A DNA stretch of 64,000 nt from Superficieibacter electus (GTDB lineage: Bacteria; Pseudomonadota; Gammaproteobacteria; Enterobacterales; Enterobacteriaceae). The stretch spans positions 1-64,000 of the forward strand of contig NZ_PQGD01000009.1 in NCBI RefSeq assembly GCF_002915575.1, read 5' to 3'. Each line of letters starts with the position of its first letter. The stretch's first letter is position 1. The notes below the pieces were generated by a model, which saw only the letters and a program-made list of their open reading frames with translations, ran no database searches and had not been told where the DNA came from. Positions 29,238-39,678 of this stretch are shown here, piece by piece. The position numbers and the translations under genes are program-made.

Positions 29238-29903
29238 ATGATGCATTTTACTTCCGCCCAGCGCACAAAGGCGCTGATCTGGCTATCGCTTTTTCATCTG
29301 CTGGTGATCATCTCCAGTAACTATCTGGTCCAGCTGCCGGTCTCCATTTTTGGCTTCCATACCACCTGGGGCGCGTTTAGCTTTCCGTTTATTTTTCTGG
29401 CAACCGATCTTACCGTGCGCATCTTCGGCGCGCCGTTGGCACGACGTATTATTTTTGCCGTGATGGCTCCGGCGCTGCTGGCGTCTTACGCGATCTCTTC
29501 CTTGTTTTATATGGGTGAATGGCAGGGATTCGGCGCGCTGGCGCATTTCAACCTGTTCGTTGCCCGTATCGCGGCAGCCAGTTTTATGGCCTATGCGCTG
29601 GGGCAGATCCTCGACGTTCACGTCTTCAACCGTCTGCGGCAAAATCATCGCTGGTGGATGGCACCGACAGCGTCAACGCTGTTCGGTAACGTCAGCGACA
29701 CCCTTGCGTTCTTCTTCATCGCTTTCTGGCGCAGTTCCGATCCTTTTATGGCGACACACTGGGTAGAAATCGCGCTGGTTGATTACAGTTTCAAAGTCAT
29801 TATCAGTCTGCTGTTCTTCCTGCCGATGTACGGCGTGGTGCTGAATATGCTGTTAAAACGCCTGACGGATAAATCTGATTTCTCCGCATTGCAGGCGGGT
29901 TAA
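29238..29903 (+). CDS. yhhQ: 7-cyano-7-deazaguanine (queuosine precursor) transporter
   Basis: Vitamin-uptake-like (VUT, COG1738) membrane protein that salvages preQ0 and preQ1 for queuosine tRNA modification. 221 residues from MMHFTSAQR, the E. coli length; an open frame upstream runs through the riboswitch and is not coding. Six hydrophobic segments; conserved stretches FGFHTTWGAFSFPFIFLATDLTVRIFG and FGNVSDTLAFFFIAFW are intact. Confidence 0.94.
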   Translation: MMHFTSAQRTKALIWLSLFHLLVIISSNYLVQLPVSIFGFHTTWGAFSFPFIFLATDLTVRIFGAPLARRIIFAVMAPALLASYAISSLFYMGEWQGFGALAHFNLFVARIAAASFMAYALGQILDVHVFNRLRQNHRWWMAPTASTLFGNVSDTLAFFFIAFWRSSDPFMATHWVEIALVDYSFKVIISLLFFLPMYGVVLNMLLKRLTDKSDFSALQAG

Positions 29904-29978
29904 AGGTTCAGCGTTGCGGTTGTGTTAAGATAGGGTCATGAGCCATTCATGGCCGTTTATCGAATAAGGAAGAAGTCA

Positions 29979-30539
29979 ATGCGCAAGATGGTTAAGTATG
30001 TCGGTATTGGCCTGCTGGTGATGGGGCTTGCGGCCTGTGATAATAACGACTCAACGTCCTCATCTGCTCAGGCGGCCCCGGCAGAAAGTAATGCTTCCGG
30101 TCAGCCTGTCAGCCTGATGGACGGAAAAGTGACCTTCTCGCTCCCGGCGGATATGTCCGACCAGAGCGGAAAGCTGGGTACGCAGGCAAATAACATGCAC
30201 GTGTATTCCGATCCTACCGGGCAGAAAGCGGTAATTGTAATCGTCGGCGATGATACCAATGAAGCTTTAGACGTGCTGGCAAAACGTCTTGAAGATCAGC
30301 AGCGCAACCGCGACCCGCAATTGCAGGTAGTCTCTAACAAGGCGCTGACGGTGAAAGGGCATGACATGCAGCAGCTCGACAGCATTATTTCTGCGAAAGG
30401 CCAGACTGCATGGTCTTCCGTGGTGTTGAGCAAAGTGGATAACAAGCTGCTGACCCTGCAGGTCACGCTGCCTGCTGATAACCAGCAGAAAGCGCAAACG
30501 GCCGCTGAAAATATCATCAACACCGTAGTGATCAAATAA
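29979..30539 (+). CDS. dcrB: DcrB, periplasmic lipoprotein
   Basis: 186-residue lipoprotein; E. coli DcrB is needed for phage C1 and C6 infection and supports lipoprotein maturation. Start [22 protein letters not shown] contains a lipobox (LAAC), so Cys near residue 20 is lipidated. The rest is a soluble domain. AAGGAAGAA precedes the ATG. Its terminator overlaps the end of convergent yhhS. Confidence 0.93.
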   Translation: MRKMVKYVGIGLLVMGLAACDNNDSTSSSAQAAPAESNASGQPVSLMDGKVTFSLPADMSDQSGKLGTQANNMHVYSDPTGQKAVIVIVGDDTNEALDVLAKRLEDQQRNRDPQLQVVSNKALTVKGHDMQQLDSIISAKGQTAWSSVVLSKVDNKLLTLQVTLPADNQQKAQTAAENIINTVVIK

Positions 30540-31751
30540 TCATACCGTGGCTTCCGGCGGCAGTGCCGGAGGCCGTTTTTTTAATCGCCATCCCAGTAAT
30601 AACGCGACAACCACCAGCCCTGACGATGCCAGATAAATCACCGGCACGCCTGCCCAGGTCATTAACAATCCAGCCAGCGGCCCGGTCACGCCAAGCGACA
30701 TATCCATAAACACCGTATAGGTAGCCAGTGCCGAGCCTTGATTCTGCTGCGGAACCGCTTTAACAGCAACCACGCCCAGCGCCGGGAAGACCAGCGAAAA
30801 ACCTGCGCCCGTCAACAGCGTACCGATTTTTGCCAGCAGCGGCGTCTCCGCTATGCCCACCAGCAACAGTCCGACGATTTCAACAACGAAACAGATCATC
30901 GCCACGTTCAGCCCACCCAGACGATTGATCGCATTCGGGAACAGCAGACGCGTGCCAACAAATGCACAGCTAAAGAGGGTTAGCGCAAAAGCCGCGCCGT
31001 CCCAGCCTTTGGCGTCATAAAACAGGGTAATAAAGGTGGCGATCACCCCGAATCCGCTGGAGGCCAGCGCCAGCGCCATACCGTATAGCCATACGCGGCC
31101 CATCACAGCCCGAAACGACATTGGTTTACCGCGACTGGCTTTCACCGCCGCACGCGGTAAGGCGCACAGCAAGGCGACCAGCGCCACCGCCATAATAATC
31201 ACTGACAGCCCGCGCAACCCCGCCCAGTGATAACACAGGACGCCGAGCGGCGCGCCCATCGCCATCGCGCCGTAGGTCACAATGCCGTTCCAGGAAATCA
31301 CCCGTCCGATATGCAGCGATCCCACCACACCTACGCCCCATAATGTCGAACCGGTTCCGGCAAAGCTTTGACCGAAGCCGAGGATCACCCGCCCGAGACA
31401 TAACAGCGCCAGACTTAATACCGGCCAGTCGCTGCCGGACGCCGCCAGTAAATAGCTTAATCCGCTGAGAAAACAGCCACACAGGCCAAAAACGACGATT
31501 TTTTTCGGACCGAGCAGATCCGCATAGCGCCCGGCATGCGGTCGGCTGAGCAGGGTGGCAAAATATTGCAGGCTGATGACCAGTCCCGCCCAGAAGGCGC
31601 TAAATCCCATGACATCATGCACATAGCCGGGAAGGACCGCCAGCGGCAGACCAATAGTGAGGTAGCTTGCGAAGTTAAAAATAGCGACAGAAAGAATTCG
31701 CAGGTTCAGGCGTAAGCCGCTCGGCTCCGTCCCGGCGACAGGTTCAGGCAT
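30540..31751 (-). CDS. yhhS: Major facilitator superfamily transporter YhhS
   Basis: 403-residue MFS protein with about twelve hydrophobic segments, close to E. coli YhhS (405), which has been linked to arabinose and glyphosate export. The loop motif RPHAGRYADLLGPKK between TM2 and TM3 is the MFS signature A. Start MPEPVAGTEPSG follows the conserved N terminus; an 11-residue upstream extension is not conserved. The C-terminal coding region contains the dcrB terminator hairpin. Convergent with dcrB. Confidence 0.92.
   Translation of the reverse strand: MPEPVAGTEPSGLRLNLRILSVAIFNFASYLTIGLPLAVLPGYVHDVMGFSAFWAGLVISLQYFATLLSRPHAGRYADLLGPKKIVVFGLCGCFLSGLSYLLAASGSDWPVLSLALLCLGRVILGFGQSFAGTGSTLWGVGVVGSLHIGRVISWNGIVTYGAMAMGAPLGVLCYHWAGLRGLSVIIMAVALVALLCALPRAAVKASRGKPMSFRAVMGRVWLYGMALALASSGFGVIATFITLFYDAKGWDGAAFALTLFSCAFVGTRLLFPNAINRLGGLNVAMICFVVEIVGLLLVGIAETPLLAKIGTLLTGAGFSLVFPALGVVAVKAVPQQNQGSALATYTVFMDMSLGVTGPLAGLLMTWAGVPVIYLASSGLVVVALLLGWRLKKRPPALPPEATV
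30549..30582 (+). terminator. dcrB terminator embedded in yhhS coding end
   Basis: GGCTTCCGGC-GGCAGT-GCCGGAGGCC is a ten-base-pair stem (one mismatch) followed by GTTTTTTT. It ends rightward dcrB transcripts while encoding the last codons of convergent yhhS (KKRPPALPPEA). Confidence 0.82.
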
Positions 31752-31992
31752 AACAATCACCACGTTTTTACAACAATGTTTCAATATTACACGGCATGAT
31801 ATGAAATGTTGCAGTCCTTTTCAGATTTTGTGTCTCCGGCGGATATCGGACAAAGCGCTATACTCAACTCAATCACGTTTCAGGCGGCTACTCAGAAGTA
31901 TGTGACTGAGGCGAGCAAGTGCGGCCTGGACAAAGGCCATACAGAGGATGAAGGGCATACCCGCAGTGCATTCTCGGACAAGGAACCATTCG

Positions 31993-33045
31993 ATGATTAC
32001 CCCAAATCCCGACCAAAAAGCGGGCCTGCATATTTTGTTAAAACTGGCCGCGCTGGTCATTATTCTGGCGGGTATTCATGCCGCAGCCGATATCATTGTT
32101 CAGCTTCTACTGGCGCTTTTTTTCGCTATTGTTCTGAATCCACTGGTCACCTGGTTTATCCGCCGGGGGGTGAAGCGTCCGGTGGCGATCACCATCGTGG
32201 TTATCGTGATGATGATTGTGTTGACCGCCCTGTTTGCCGTGCTGGCCGCCTCGCTCAACGACTTTGTCGCCCTGCTGCCGAAATATAATAAGGAGCTGAC
32301 CGCTAAGGTGATTTACCTGCAACGGCAGATCCCGTTACTCAATCTACACCTCTCGCCCGAAGTAATGCTCAGACGGATGGACTCTGAGAAAGTGATGGCC
32401 TTCGCTACCACGCTGATGACCCAGCTTTCCGGGGCGATGGCAAGCGTCGTGCTGCTGGTGATGACCGTCGTGTTTATGTTGTTTGAAGTGCGTCACGTAC
32501 CCTATAAACTGCGTTTTGCACTTGCAAATCCACAAATTCACATTGCCGGGCTGCACCGCGCGCTAAAGGGCGTTTCACACTACCTGGCGCTGAAGACGTT
32601 AATCAGCTTATGGACCGGCGCTATCGTCTGGCTCGGACTGGTGCTGTTGGGTGTACAGTTCGCGCTGATGTGGGGCGTGCTGGCCTTCTTGTTGAACTAC
32701 ATTCCCAATATTGGTTCAGTACTTTCTGCGGTGCCGCCGATGTTTCAGGCATTGCTGTTTAACGGCGTGTATGAGTTTGTGATGGTTGGCGCATTGTTCC
32801 TGGTGGTGCATATGGTGCTCGGTAATATGGTAGAGCCGCGCATGATGGGGCACCGGCTGGGGATGTCGACGCTGGTCGTCTTTCTCTCGTTGTTAGTGTG
32901 GGGCTGGCTGCTTGGCCCGGTCGGGATGCTGCTTTCGGTGCCGCTCACCAGCGTGTGTAAGATCTGGATGGAAACCACCAAAGGCGGCAGCAAGCTGGCG
33001 ATCCTGCTGGGACCGGGAAGGCCGAAAAGCCGGTTGCCGGGGTAG
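31993..33045 (+). CDS. yhhT: AI-2E family transporter YhhT
   Basis: 350-residue membrane protein of the AI-2E/UPF0118 family (E. coli YhhT 349). N-terminal paired helices (LAALVIILAGIHAAADIIVQLLLALFFAIVLNPLVTWFIRRG), an amphipathic middle domain, and a C-terminal bundle including FLLNYIPNIGS and the LGPVGMLLSVPLTSVCKI segment. Substrate unknown; family members export AI-2 or Na+. AGGAA lies eight bases before the ATG. In E. coli acpT follows; here it is replaced by padC. Confidence 0.92.
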   Translation: MITPNPDQKAGLHILLKLAALVIILAGIHAAADIIVQLLLALFFAIVLNPLVTWFIRRGVKRPVAITIVVIVMMIVLTALFAVLAASLNDFVALLPKYNKELTAKVIYLQRQIPLLNLHLSPEVMLRRMDSEKVMAFATTLMTQLSGAMASVVLLVMTVVFMLFEVRHVPYKLRFALANPQIHIAGLHRALKGVSHYLALKTLISLWTGAIVWLGLVLLGVQFALMWGVLAFLLNYIPNIGSVLSAVPPMFQALLFNGVYEFVMVGALFLVVHMVLGNMVEPRMMGHRLGMSTLVVFLSLLVWGWLLGPVGMLLSVPLTSVCKIWMETTKGGSKLAILLGPGRPKSRLPG

Positions 33046-33187
33046 TCTTTAAAACGGCCAATTGATGGCTGGCGAGAGCAGGCTGGAGCAGTCTGAATAG
33101 CCGCGAAGTCTATGCCGGGTCTGAAAGCAGTCCCAGCCAAAAGCCAGCAGATCGTCATTCTGATGTGCTGGCTAACAAGAAGCCGCT

Positions 33188-33694
33188 TTAGCACAGGTTT
33201 TGCGGGAAATTGGCAGGTAACGCATTCGCCGCGCAGGCGATGACGTCATCATTGTTTGCGCCGCAATCGCGAACGAAGGTGATGGTCGCAAACTCATCAA
33301 TCACTTCTGTTGGATACGCCGGACCCGCATCACGATACGACTCCATCAGCGGGATATGATCGTTCTGGAAACAGACCGTTTTTTCCGGGTTATTGATCAC
33401 CCAACGTGGGAAGAAAATAGTGCCGTGGAATAGCTTATCGCCCAGATTAACGATCAAACTGACATCGGTACCTGTCGGCTCGGTCCAGGAAATTTTATAG
33501 ATACTCTCCCCTACCCGCACGATGTATGCCCGCTGATCTTTTACCCACCGGTTTCCCACAATGCCGCTATGAATACGGTAATCAAGCGTCACGTCATTTT
33601 TGACATAAATTTCGTAATTCCAGCCGTTATCGTAGGTATAAACCAGATGTTTACCGACAAAGCCACTTAAATCATGTTTATCAAATGTACTCAT
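33188..33694 (-). CDS. padC: Phenolic acid decarboxylase
   Basis: Cofactor-free decarboxylase converting p-coumaric, ferulic or caffeic acid to the 4-vinylphenol. 168 residues with the family core HLVYTYDNGWNYEIYVKND, DYRIHSG, NRWVKDQ, ISWTEPTGTDVSL and FFPRWV. Residues Tyr19, Tyr21, Arg49 and Glu72 correspond, offset by one, to the catalytic Tyr18, Tyr20, Arg48 and Glu71 reported for the Lactobacillus plantarum enzyme. Divergent from a LysR-type regulator across 99 bases. Absent from E. coli K-12 at this site. Confidence 0.93.
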   Translation of the reverse strand: MSTFDKHDLSGFVGKHLVYTYDNGWNYEIYVKNDVTLDYRIHSGIVGNRWVKDQRAYIVRVGESIYKISWTEPTGTDVSLIVNLGDKLFHGTIFFPRWVINNPEKTVCFQNDHIPLMESYRDAGPAYPTEVIDEFATITFVRDCGANNDDVIACAANALPANFPQNLC

Positions 33695-33793
33695 GGTTGT
33701 CCTCCTCTCAGATGATGTGAGGATCTTAATGCTTCAAAAATCAGATTAATAACGCTATGTTTGCATCAAATTCATTCAATTATCAGATAAGTT

Positions 33794-34654
33794 ATGCATA
33801 AAACGACCCTTGAACAGTGGGCGCTACTGGAGCAAGTGGTGACGCTGGGGAGCTTTGCCAAAGCGGCGGAGGAAACCCATCGTAGCCAGTCTTCAGTGAG
33901 CTACAATCTGGCACTTTTACAGGAACGGCTCGGCGTTACGTTATTAGTGCCAGAAGGTCGCCGGGCGGTACTGACGCCGGCGGGCGAACTGCTGCTCAAT
34001 CAGGTAAAACCGTTGCTGAAAGCCTTCTCATGGCTGGAAACCCGGGCCGCAACGCTGCAAAACGGCATGCGCACACGACTGGATTTAATGGTGGACAGCA
34101 TCTTTCCGCGCCGACGCTTGTTCGCCATTCTCAAACAATTTCAACAGGCGTGGCCCCAGACGCAGATACGTCTGACGGAAGTGCTGGAAAACAGCATCGA
34201 AAACCAGGCGGCCTACACCGATGCCGATATCATGGTACTCACGCGGCGACAGGATCTCACCGGACGAGGTGAATGGCTGATGAATATCGATTTTGTTGCC
34301 GTCGCACATTGCAATCATCCGCTGTTTGCGCTGGAGTCTCCGCTTGATGAAGAGGCTTTGCGCGACTGGCCCCTGATCCGCATTGCGGACCGGGATAATT
34401 CGCAGCAACCCGCCCGCGATGCATGGACCTTTTCCACCGTTGATGCCGCTATTGATGCGGTGATGTATCAGGTTGGCTACGGCTGGTTACCTGAAGAGCG
34501 TATTCAGGCTCAGCTTGAACAGGGCATTTTGCGTACATTGCCGCTAAACCACGGCGTACGCCGCGCCACGCCGCTGCACCTGATTGTAAAAGAAACCCTC
34601 GCGCCGCTGGACGACCAGGTTAATACGCTCATCCGACTGCTGAGAGGGCACTAA
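33794..34654 (+). CDS. LysR-type regulator, divergent from padC
   Basis: 286-residue LysR-type regulator. The N-terminal winged helix-turn-helix reads TLEQWALLEQVVTLGSFAKAAEETHRSQSSVSYNLALLQERLGVTLLVPEGRRAVLTPAGE. The C-terminal effector domain resembles a periplasmic-binding fold (LDLMVDSIFP through PLHLIVKETLAP). Divergent arrangement with padC across a short intergenic region suggests it activates padC in response to hydroxycinnamates; this is inferred. Confidence 0.88.
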   Translation: MHKTTLEQWALLEQVVTLGSFAKAAEETHRSQSSVSYNLALLQERLGVTLLVPEGRRAVLTPAGELLLNQVKPLLKAFSWLETRAATLQNGMRTRLDLMVDSIFPRRRLFAILKQFQQAWPQTQIRLTEVLENSIENQAAYTDADIMVLTRRQDLTGRGEWLMNIDFVAVAHCNHPLFALESPLDEEALRDWPLIRIADRDNSQQPARDAWTFSTVDAAIDAVMYQVGYGWLPEERIQAQLEQGILRTLPLNHGVRRATPLHLIVKETLAPLDDQVNTLIRLLRGH

Positions 34655-34717
34655 CATAGGATTTTCGTATACTTTGCCCTTCTGACCGCCCTTCTATTGA
34701 TCCAGGACAGTTCAAAA

Positions 34718-34745
34718 GTATGATGAATTACTAGAATCATCATAC
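34718..34745 (+). promoter_or_regulatory. NikR operator of the nik operon
   Basis: GTATGA (34718-34723), 16 bases, then TCATAC (34740-34745): the exact palindrome architecture bound by Ni-NikR, located about 40 bases before nikA. High nickel would lead NikR to repress nikABCDE. Confidence 0.93.
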
Positions 34746-34785
34746 TTCTTTAGTCGTACTTCCCGTATCGTGTGAGGCTTCCATT

Positions 34786-36357
34786 TTGACCCGATTACGC
34801 CATGCTTTATTGGTACTGCTTGCCTGTGCCTCTTGTTTCGCACACGCCGCAGCGCCTGACGAAATCACCACCGCCTGGCCGGTGAACGTTGGTCCGCTTA
34901 ACCCCCATCTCTACACCCCTAATCAGATGTTCGCCCAGAGTATGGTCTATGAGCCGCTGGTAAAATATCAGGCCGATGGTTCAGTCAAACCGTGGCTGGC
35001 AAAAAGCTGGACCCATTCGCCAGACGGCAAAACCTGGACGTTTACCCTGCGCGATGACGTGACCTTCTCCAACGGCGAGGTTTTCGACGCGCACGCGGCG
35101 GTGGAAAACTTCCGCGCGGTGCTGGACAACCGCCAGCGCCACGCCTGGCTGGAGTTGACCAATCAAATCACCGACGTCAAAGCGCTTGATAAAACCACGC
35201 TGCAAATCACGCTTAAAGACGCCTATTACCCCTTCCTTCAGGAGCTGGCACTGCCACGTCCGTTCCGCTTTATCGCCCCGTCGCAATTTAAAGATAATGA
35301 AACGATGCATGGCATTAAAGCGCCGATTGGCACCGGGCCATGGGTGCTGAAAGAATCGAAACTGAATCAGTACGACGTGCTGGTACGTAATGACCATTAC
35401 TGGGGTGTTAAGCCTGCGATCAAAAAAATCACCGTCAAGGTGATCCCCGATCCGACCACCCGCGCGGTCGCCTTTGAGACCGGCGATATCGACCTGCTCT
35501 ACGGTAACGAAGGGCTGCTGCCGCTCGATACCTTCGCCCGTTTCAGCCACGACTCGCAGTATCGCACCCAGCTCTCCGCGCCCGCCGAGACGGTTATGCT
35601 GGCGCTGAACTCAGCGAAAGCCCCGACTAACGAGTTACAGGTACGTGAAGCGCTGAATTATGCGGTGGACAAAAAATCGCTGATTGAGAACGCGCTGTAT
35701 GGCACCCAGCAGGTAGCGGATACGCTGTTCGCCCCCAGCGTGCCTTACGCCAATATTGGCCTGAAACCCCGCCAGTACGATCCGCGCCAGGCCAGTGCGC
35801 TACTGGAAAAAGCAGGCTGGACCCTGCCTGCCGGCAAAACGATCCGTGAAAAGAACGGCCAGCCACTGCACATTGAACTGGCATATGTGGGCACCGATGC
35901 GTTAAGTAAATCGATGGCGGAAATTATCCAGGCCGATATGCGCAAAACGGGCGTTGATGTCGCGCTGATCGGCGAAGAAGAAAGCAGTATTTTCGCCCGC
36001 ATGCGCGATGGCCGCTTTGGCATGATTTTCTCCCGCACCTGGGGCGCGCCTTACGATCCGCACGCCTTCATGAGTTCGATGCGCGTACCGTCCCATGCTG
36101 ATTATCAGGCCCAGCTTGGTCTGCCGGACAAAGCGCAAATCGACAAAGAAATTGGCGAGGTACTCACCACCACCGACGAGACGCAGCGCAAATCACTGTA
36201 CCGCGACATTCTTACTCGCCTGCATAACGAGGCGGTGTATCTGCCGATCAGCTATATGTCGATGATGGTAGTAGCGAAACCTGAACTGGGGGTGATCCCG
36301 TATGCACCGATCACCTCTGAAATCCCGTTTGAACAAATTACTCCGGTGAAACCCTGA
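34786..36357 (+). CDS. nikA: Nickel ABC transporter, periplasmic binding protein
   Basis: Periplasmic receptor of the NikABCDE nickel importer that supplies [NiFe] hydrogenases. 523 residues (E. coli 524): signal peptide to AHA, then [27 protein letters not shown], identical to the E. coli mature start. The His-bearing [17 protein letters not shown] segment that contacts the Ni-chelate is intact. No in-frame ATG or GTG lies near the N terminus. The best start is TTG at 34786, eight bases after GAGG; the codon before it is ATT, aligned with the E. coli ATG. Confidence 0.95.
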   Translation: MTRLRHALLVLLACASCFAHAAAPDEITTAWPVNVGPLNPHLYTPNQMFAQSMVYEPLVKYQADGSVKPWLAKSWTHSPDGKTWTFTLRDDVTFSNGEVFDAHAAVENFRAVLDNRQRHAWLELTNQITDVKALDKTTLQITLKDAYYPFLQELALPRPFRFIAPSQFKDNETMHGIKAPIGTGPWVLKESKLNQYDVLVRNDHYWGVKPAIKKITVKVIPDPTTRAVAFETGDIDLLYGNEGLLPLDTFARFSHDSQYRTQLSAPAETVMLALNSAKAPTNELQVREALNYAVDKKSLIENALYGTQQVADTLFAPSVPYANIGLKPRQYDPRQASALLEKAGWTLPAGKTIREKNGQPLHIELAYVGTDALSKSMAEIIQADMRKTGVDVALIGEEESSIFARMRDGRFGMIFSRTWGAPYDPHAFMSSMRVPSHADYQAQLGLPDKAQIDKEIGEVLTTTDETQRKSLYRDILTRLHNEAVYLPISYMSMMVVAKPELGVIPYAPITSEIPFEQITPVKP

Positions 36358-37301
36358 TGTTGCGTTATGCCCTGCGGCGCTTGCTGCTGCTGATCCCGAT
36401 GATTTTTGCCGCGTCGGTGGTGATCTTTTTGATGCTACGTCTTGGCACCGGCGATCCGGCACTCGACTATCTGCGCTTATCCAGCCTGCCGCCGACGCCG
36501 GAAATGGTGGCCTCAACGCGGGTGATGCTGGGGCTGGACCAGCCGCTGGCTGTCCAGTACGGTAGCTGGCTGTGGAAGGCGCTGCATCTTGATTTTGGCA
36601 TCTCGTTCGCCACTCAGCGGCCGGTGCTGGATGACATTCTGCATTTTCTTCCCGCCACCCTACTGCTGGCGGGTGCGGCGCTGGTACTGATTCTGCTGAC
36701 CTCGGTGCCGCTCGGCATCTGGGCGGCGCGCCATCGTAACCGCCTGCCGGATTTTATCGTCCGGCTGATCGCCTTTCTCGGCGTGTCGATGCCCAATTTC
36801 TGGCTGGCGTTCCTGCTGGTGATGTTCTTCTCAGTCCATTTAAAATGGCTGCCCGCGATGGGCTATGGCGACTGGCAGCATCTGATCCTGCCTGCGGTGT
36901 CGATTGCTTTTATGTCGCTGGCGATCAACGCCCGTCTGCTACGCGCCAGTATGCTGGAGGTGGCCGGGCAACGTCACGTCACCTGGGCGCGGCTGCGCGG
37001 CCTGAGTGAAAAACAGACAGAGCGGCATCATGTTTTACGCAATGCTTCGCTGCCGATCATTACCGCCGTGGGCATGCACATTGGTGAGCTGATCGGCGGC
37101 ACGATGATTATCGAAAATATCTTCGCCTGGCCGGGCGTCGGGCGCTACGCCGTCTCGGCGATTTTTAACCGCGACTACCCGGTGATCCAGTGCTTTACGT
37201 TAATTATGGTGGTGGTTTTTGTGGTCTGTAACCTGATTGTTGACCTGCTGAATGCCGTGCTGGACCCGCGTATTCGTCGCCATGAAGGAGCGCAGTCGTG
37301 A
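36357..37301 (+). CDS. nikB: Nickel ABC transporter, permease NikB
   Basis: 314-residue permease, E. coli length, of the DppB type. Start [29 protein letters not shown] contains TM1; coupling loop near [29 protein letters not shown]. Its ATG shares one base with the nikA stop (TGATG), so translation is coupled. Confidence 0.97.
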   Translation: MLRYALRRLLLLIPMIFAASVVIFLMLRLGTGDPALDYLRLSSLPPTPEMVASTRVMLGLDQPLAVQYGSWLWKALHLDFGISFATQRPVLDDILHFLPATLLLAGAALVLILLTSVPLGIWAARHRNRLPDFIVRLIAFLGVSMPNFWLAFLLVMFFSVHLKWLPAMGYGDWQHLILPAVSIAFMSLAINARLLRASMLEVAGQRHVTWARLRGLSEKQTERHHVLRNASLPIITAVGMHIGELIGGTMIIENIFAWPGVGRYAVSAIFNRDYPVIQCFTLIMVVVFVVCNLIVDLLNAVLDPRIRRHEGAQS

Positions 37302-38131
37302 ACTTTTTCCTCTCTTCACGCTGGCCGGTACGTCTGGCACTGATCGTCATCGTCCTGCTGGCGGTGGTAGCCTTTACCTGCCAGTGGTGGCTGCCTTACG
37401 ATCCGCAGGCCATTGATTTACCGTCACGTTTATTGTCCCCGGATAGCCAGCACTGGCTGGGTACCGATCACCTGGGGCGCGATATCTTCTCTCGCCTGCT
37501 GGCGGCAACAAGGGTTTCTCTCGGCTCGGTAATGGCCTGCCTGCTGCTGGTTCTGGCGCTGGGGCTGATTGTCGGCGGCAGCGCCGGGCTGATAGGCGGT
37601 CGGGTCGATCAGATCACCATGCGCGTGGCCGATATTTTTATGACCTTTCCGACCTCGATCCTTTCCTTTTTCCTGGTCGGCGTACTGGGCACCGGGCTGA
37701 CTAACGTGATTATTGCCATCGCGCTGTCACACTGGGCGTGGTATGCGCGCATGGTGCGCACGCTGGTGATCTCCCTGCGCCAGCGTGAGTTTGTGCTGGC
37801 TTCACGCCTGTCTGGCGCGGGCCATCTTCGCGTCTTTATTGACCATCTGGCGGGTGCGGCGATCCCGTCCCTGCTGGTGCTGGCGACGCTGGATATCGGA
37901 CATATGATGCTGCACGTCGCCGGGATGTCATTCCTTGGCCTCGGTGTTACCGCGCCCACGCCGGAATGGGGCGTGATGATTAACGACGCGCGCCAGTATA
38001 TCTGGACCCAGCCGCTGCAAATGTTCTGGCCGGGACTGGCACTGTTTATCAGCGTGATGGCCTTCAATCTGGTCGGTGACGCACTACGCGATCATCTCGA
38101 CCCTCATCTGGTCACGGAGCACGCCCACTGA
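37298..38131 (+). CDS. nikC: Nickel ABC transporter, permease NikC
   Basis: 277-residue DppC-type permease, E. coli length, beginning with GTG in a GTGA overlap with nikB. Typical [32 protein letters not shown]-terminal domain and [20 protein letters not shown] coupling loop. Confidence 0.97.
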   Translation: MNFFLSSRWPVRLALIVIVLLAVVAFTCQWWLPYDPQAIDLPSRLLSPDSQHWLGTDHLGRDIFSRLLAATRVSLGSVMACLLLVLALGLIVGGSAGLIGGRVDQITMRVADIFMTFPTSILSFFLVGVLGTGLTNVIIAIALSHWAWYARMVRTLVISLRQREFVLASRLSGAGHLRVFIDHLAGAAIPSLLVLATLDIGHMMLHVAGMSFLGLGVTAPTPEWGVMINDARQYIWTQPLQMFWPGLALFISVMAFNLVGDALRDHLDPHLVTEHAH

Positions 38132-38895
38132 TGCCACAACAAATCGCATTACACCATCTCGCATTACAGGCCGAGAAAACGCTGGTTCACGATGTTTCAA
38201 TAACGCTCAACCGTGGACGCGTGCTGGCGCTGGTCGGCGGCAGCGGTAGCGGCAAATCGCTGACCTGCGCGGCAGCGCTCGGCGTACTGCCTGCCGGTGT
38301 GCGTCAGACGGCGGGAACCCTGCTGGCAGACGGCAAACCCGTCAACAGTGCCGCCCTACGCGGGATTACAGTGGCGACCATCATGCAGAACCCGCGCAGC
38401 GCGTTTAATCCGTTACACACCATGGCGACTCACGCGCGCGAAACCTGCCGGGCGCTGGGTAAACCGGCAGATGATATAACGCTTACTCACGCCTTAGCCT
38501 CTGTCGGGCTGGAAAATCCGGACCGCATACTGAGACTGTATCCTTTTGAAATGAGCGGCGGCATGTTACAGCGGATGATGATTGCGATGGCGGTACTGGC
38601 CGACGCGCCGTTTATTATCGCCGATGAACCCACCACCGATCTGGATGCCGTCGCCCAGGCACGCCTTCTCGACCTGCTGGACAACATTATGCAAAACCGT
38701 GCTCCCGGTATGCTGCTGGTGACGCATGACATGGGCGTCGTCGCACGGCTGGCGGATGAGGTGGCGGTGATGCATGAGGGGCAGATTGTCGAACAAAATA
38801 GCGTGGAGGTGATTTTCACTGCTCCACAGCACCCCGTTACGCGCGGTCTTCTGGCTGCGCATCTGGCGCTTTATGGTATGGAGTTACCCGCATGA
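38131..38895 (+). CDS. nikD: Nickel ABC transporter, ATPase NikD
   Basis: 254-residue ATPase, E. coli length. Walker [11 protein letters not shown]-loop [10 protein letters not shown], signature MSGGMLQRM, Walker [13 protein letters not shown], switch VTHDMG. Starts in a TGATG overlap with nikC and ends in an ATGA overlap with nikE. Confidence 0.97.
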   Translation: MPQQIALHHLALQAEKTLVHDVSITLNRGRVLALVGGSGSGKSLTCAAALGVLPAGVRQTAGTLLADGKPVNSAALRGITVATIMQNPRSAFNPLHTMATHARETCRALGKPADDITLTHALASVGLENPDRILRLYPFEMSGGMLQRMMIAMAVLADAPFIIADEPTTDLDAVAQARLLDLLDNIMQNRAPGMLLVTHDMGVVARLADEVAVMHEGQIVEQNSVEVIFTAPQHPVTRGLLAAHLALYGMELPA

Positions 38896-39668
38896 CGCTG
38901 CTTTCTGCTTCCGGGCTAAGCCACAGCTACCCGCACCAGCCTGCGGTACTGAAGGATATTTCATTGACGCTTCAGGCGGGTGAAAGCGTCGCCCTGCTGG
39001 GCCGCAGCGGCTGCGGCAAAAGCACGCTGGCGCGGCTGCTGGTCGGGCTGGAGCATCCTGAGTCCGGCGACATTGCCTGGCGTGGCAAAACGCTGTCGCG
39101 CTTAAACCGGGCCTCCCGCAACGCGTTTCGTCGCGATATTCAGATGGTGTTTCAGGACGCCATCAGCGCAGTGAATCCACGTAAAACGGTGGGGGAGATT
39201 ATCGCCGAGCCGATGCGTCACCTGCTGACGGTAGCGAAAAAAGATCGCCAGCAACGCATTGAGGAGATGCTCCGCGCCGTCGAACTCGACGCCAGTACGA
39301 TGAATAAACGCCCCTCCCAGCTCAGTGGCGGGCAGCTACAGCGAGTCTGCCTTGCGCGTGCGCTGGTAGTGCAACCGGCGTTGCTGATCCTGGATGAAGC
39401 TGTCTCCAGCCTGGATTTGGTTTTACAGGCCGACATCATCCGGCTGCTGAAGCGCCTGCAACAGCAGTTTGGCACCGCCTGTCTGTTTATTACCCACGAC
39501 CTGCGGCTGGTCGAACGTTTCTGCCAGCGGGTAATGGTTATGGATCGGGGTGCTATTATCGAAACCGCCGTCGTGCAGTCTCCTTTGCAGCTACAAACAC
39601 CGGAAGGACAGGCACTCCAGCAGGCGGTCCTTCCCGCATATCCTGTTTTTCGCCGCACTCAACAATAG
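38892..39668 (+). CDS. nikE: Nickel ABC transporter, ATPase NikE
   Basis: 258-residue second ATPase (E. coli about 268; the C terminus here is shorter and ends PVFRRTQQ). Walker [11 protein letters not shown]-loop [11 protein letters not shown], signature LSGGQLQRV, Walker [14 protein letters not shown] (Ala for the usual Pro, as in NikE), switch ITHD. Confidence 0.96.
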   Translation: MTLLSASGLSHSYPHQPAVLKDISLTLQAGESVALLGRSGCGKSTLARLLVGLEHPESGDIAWRGKTLSRLNRASRNAFRRDIQMVFQDAISAVNPRKTVGEIIAEPMRHLLTVAKKDRQQRIEEMLRAVELDASTMNKRPSQLSGGQLQRVCLARALVVQPALLILDEAVSSLDLVLQADIIRLLKRLQQQFGTACLFITHDLRLVERFCQRVMVMDRGAIIETAVVQSPLQLQTPEGQALQQAVLPAYPVFRRTQQ

Positions 39669-39678
39669 GGCCTTACAG

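Noticed and set aside
33046-33187. Possible acpT remnant after yhhT
   Set aside because: A few residues (AN, stop, WWLARA) vaguely recall AcpT, but the match is too short and interrupted to support a pseudogene.
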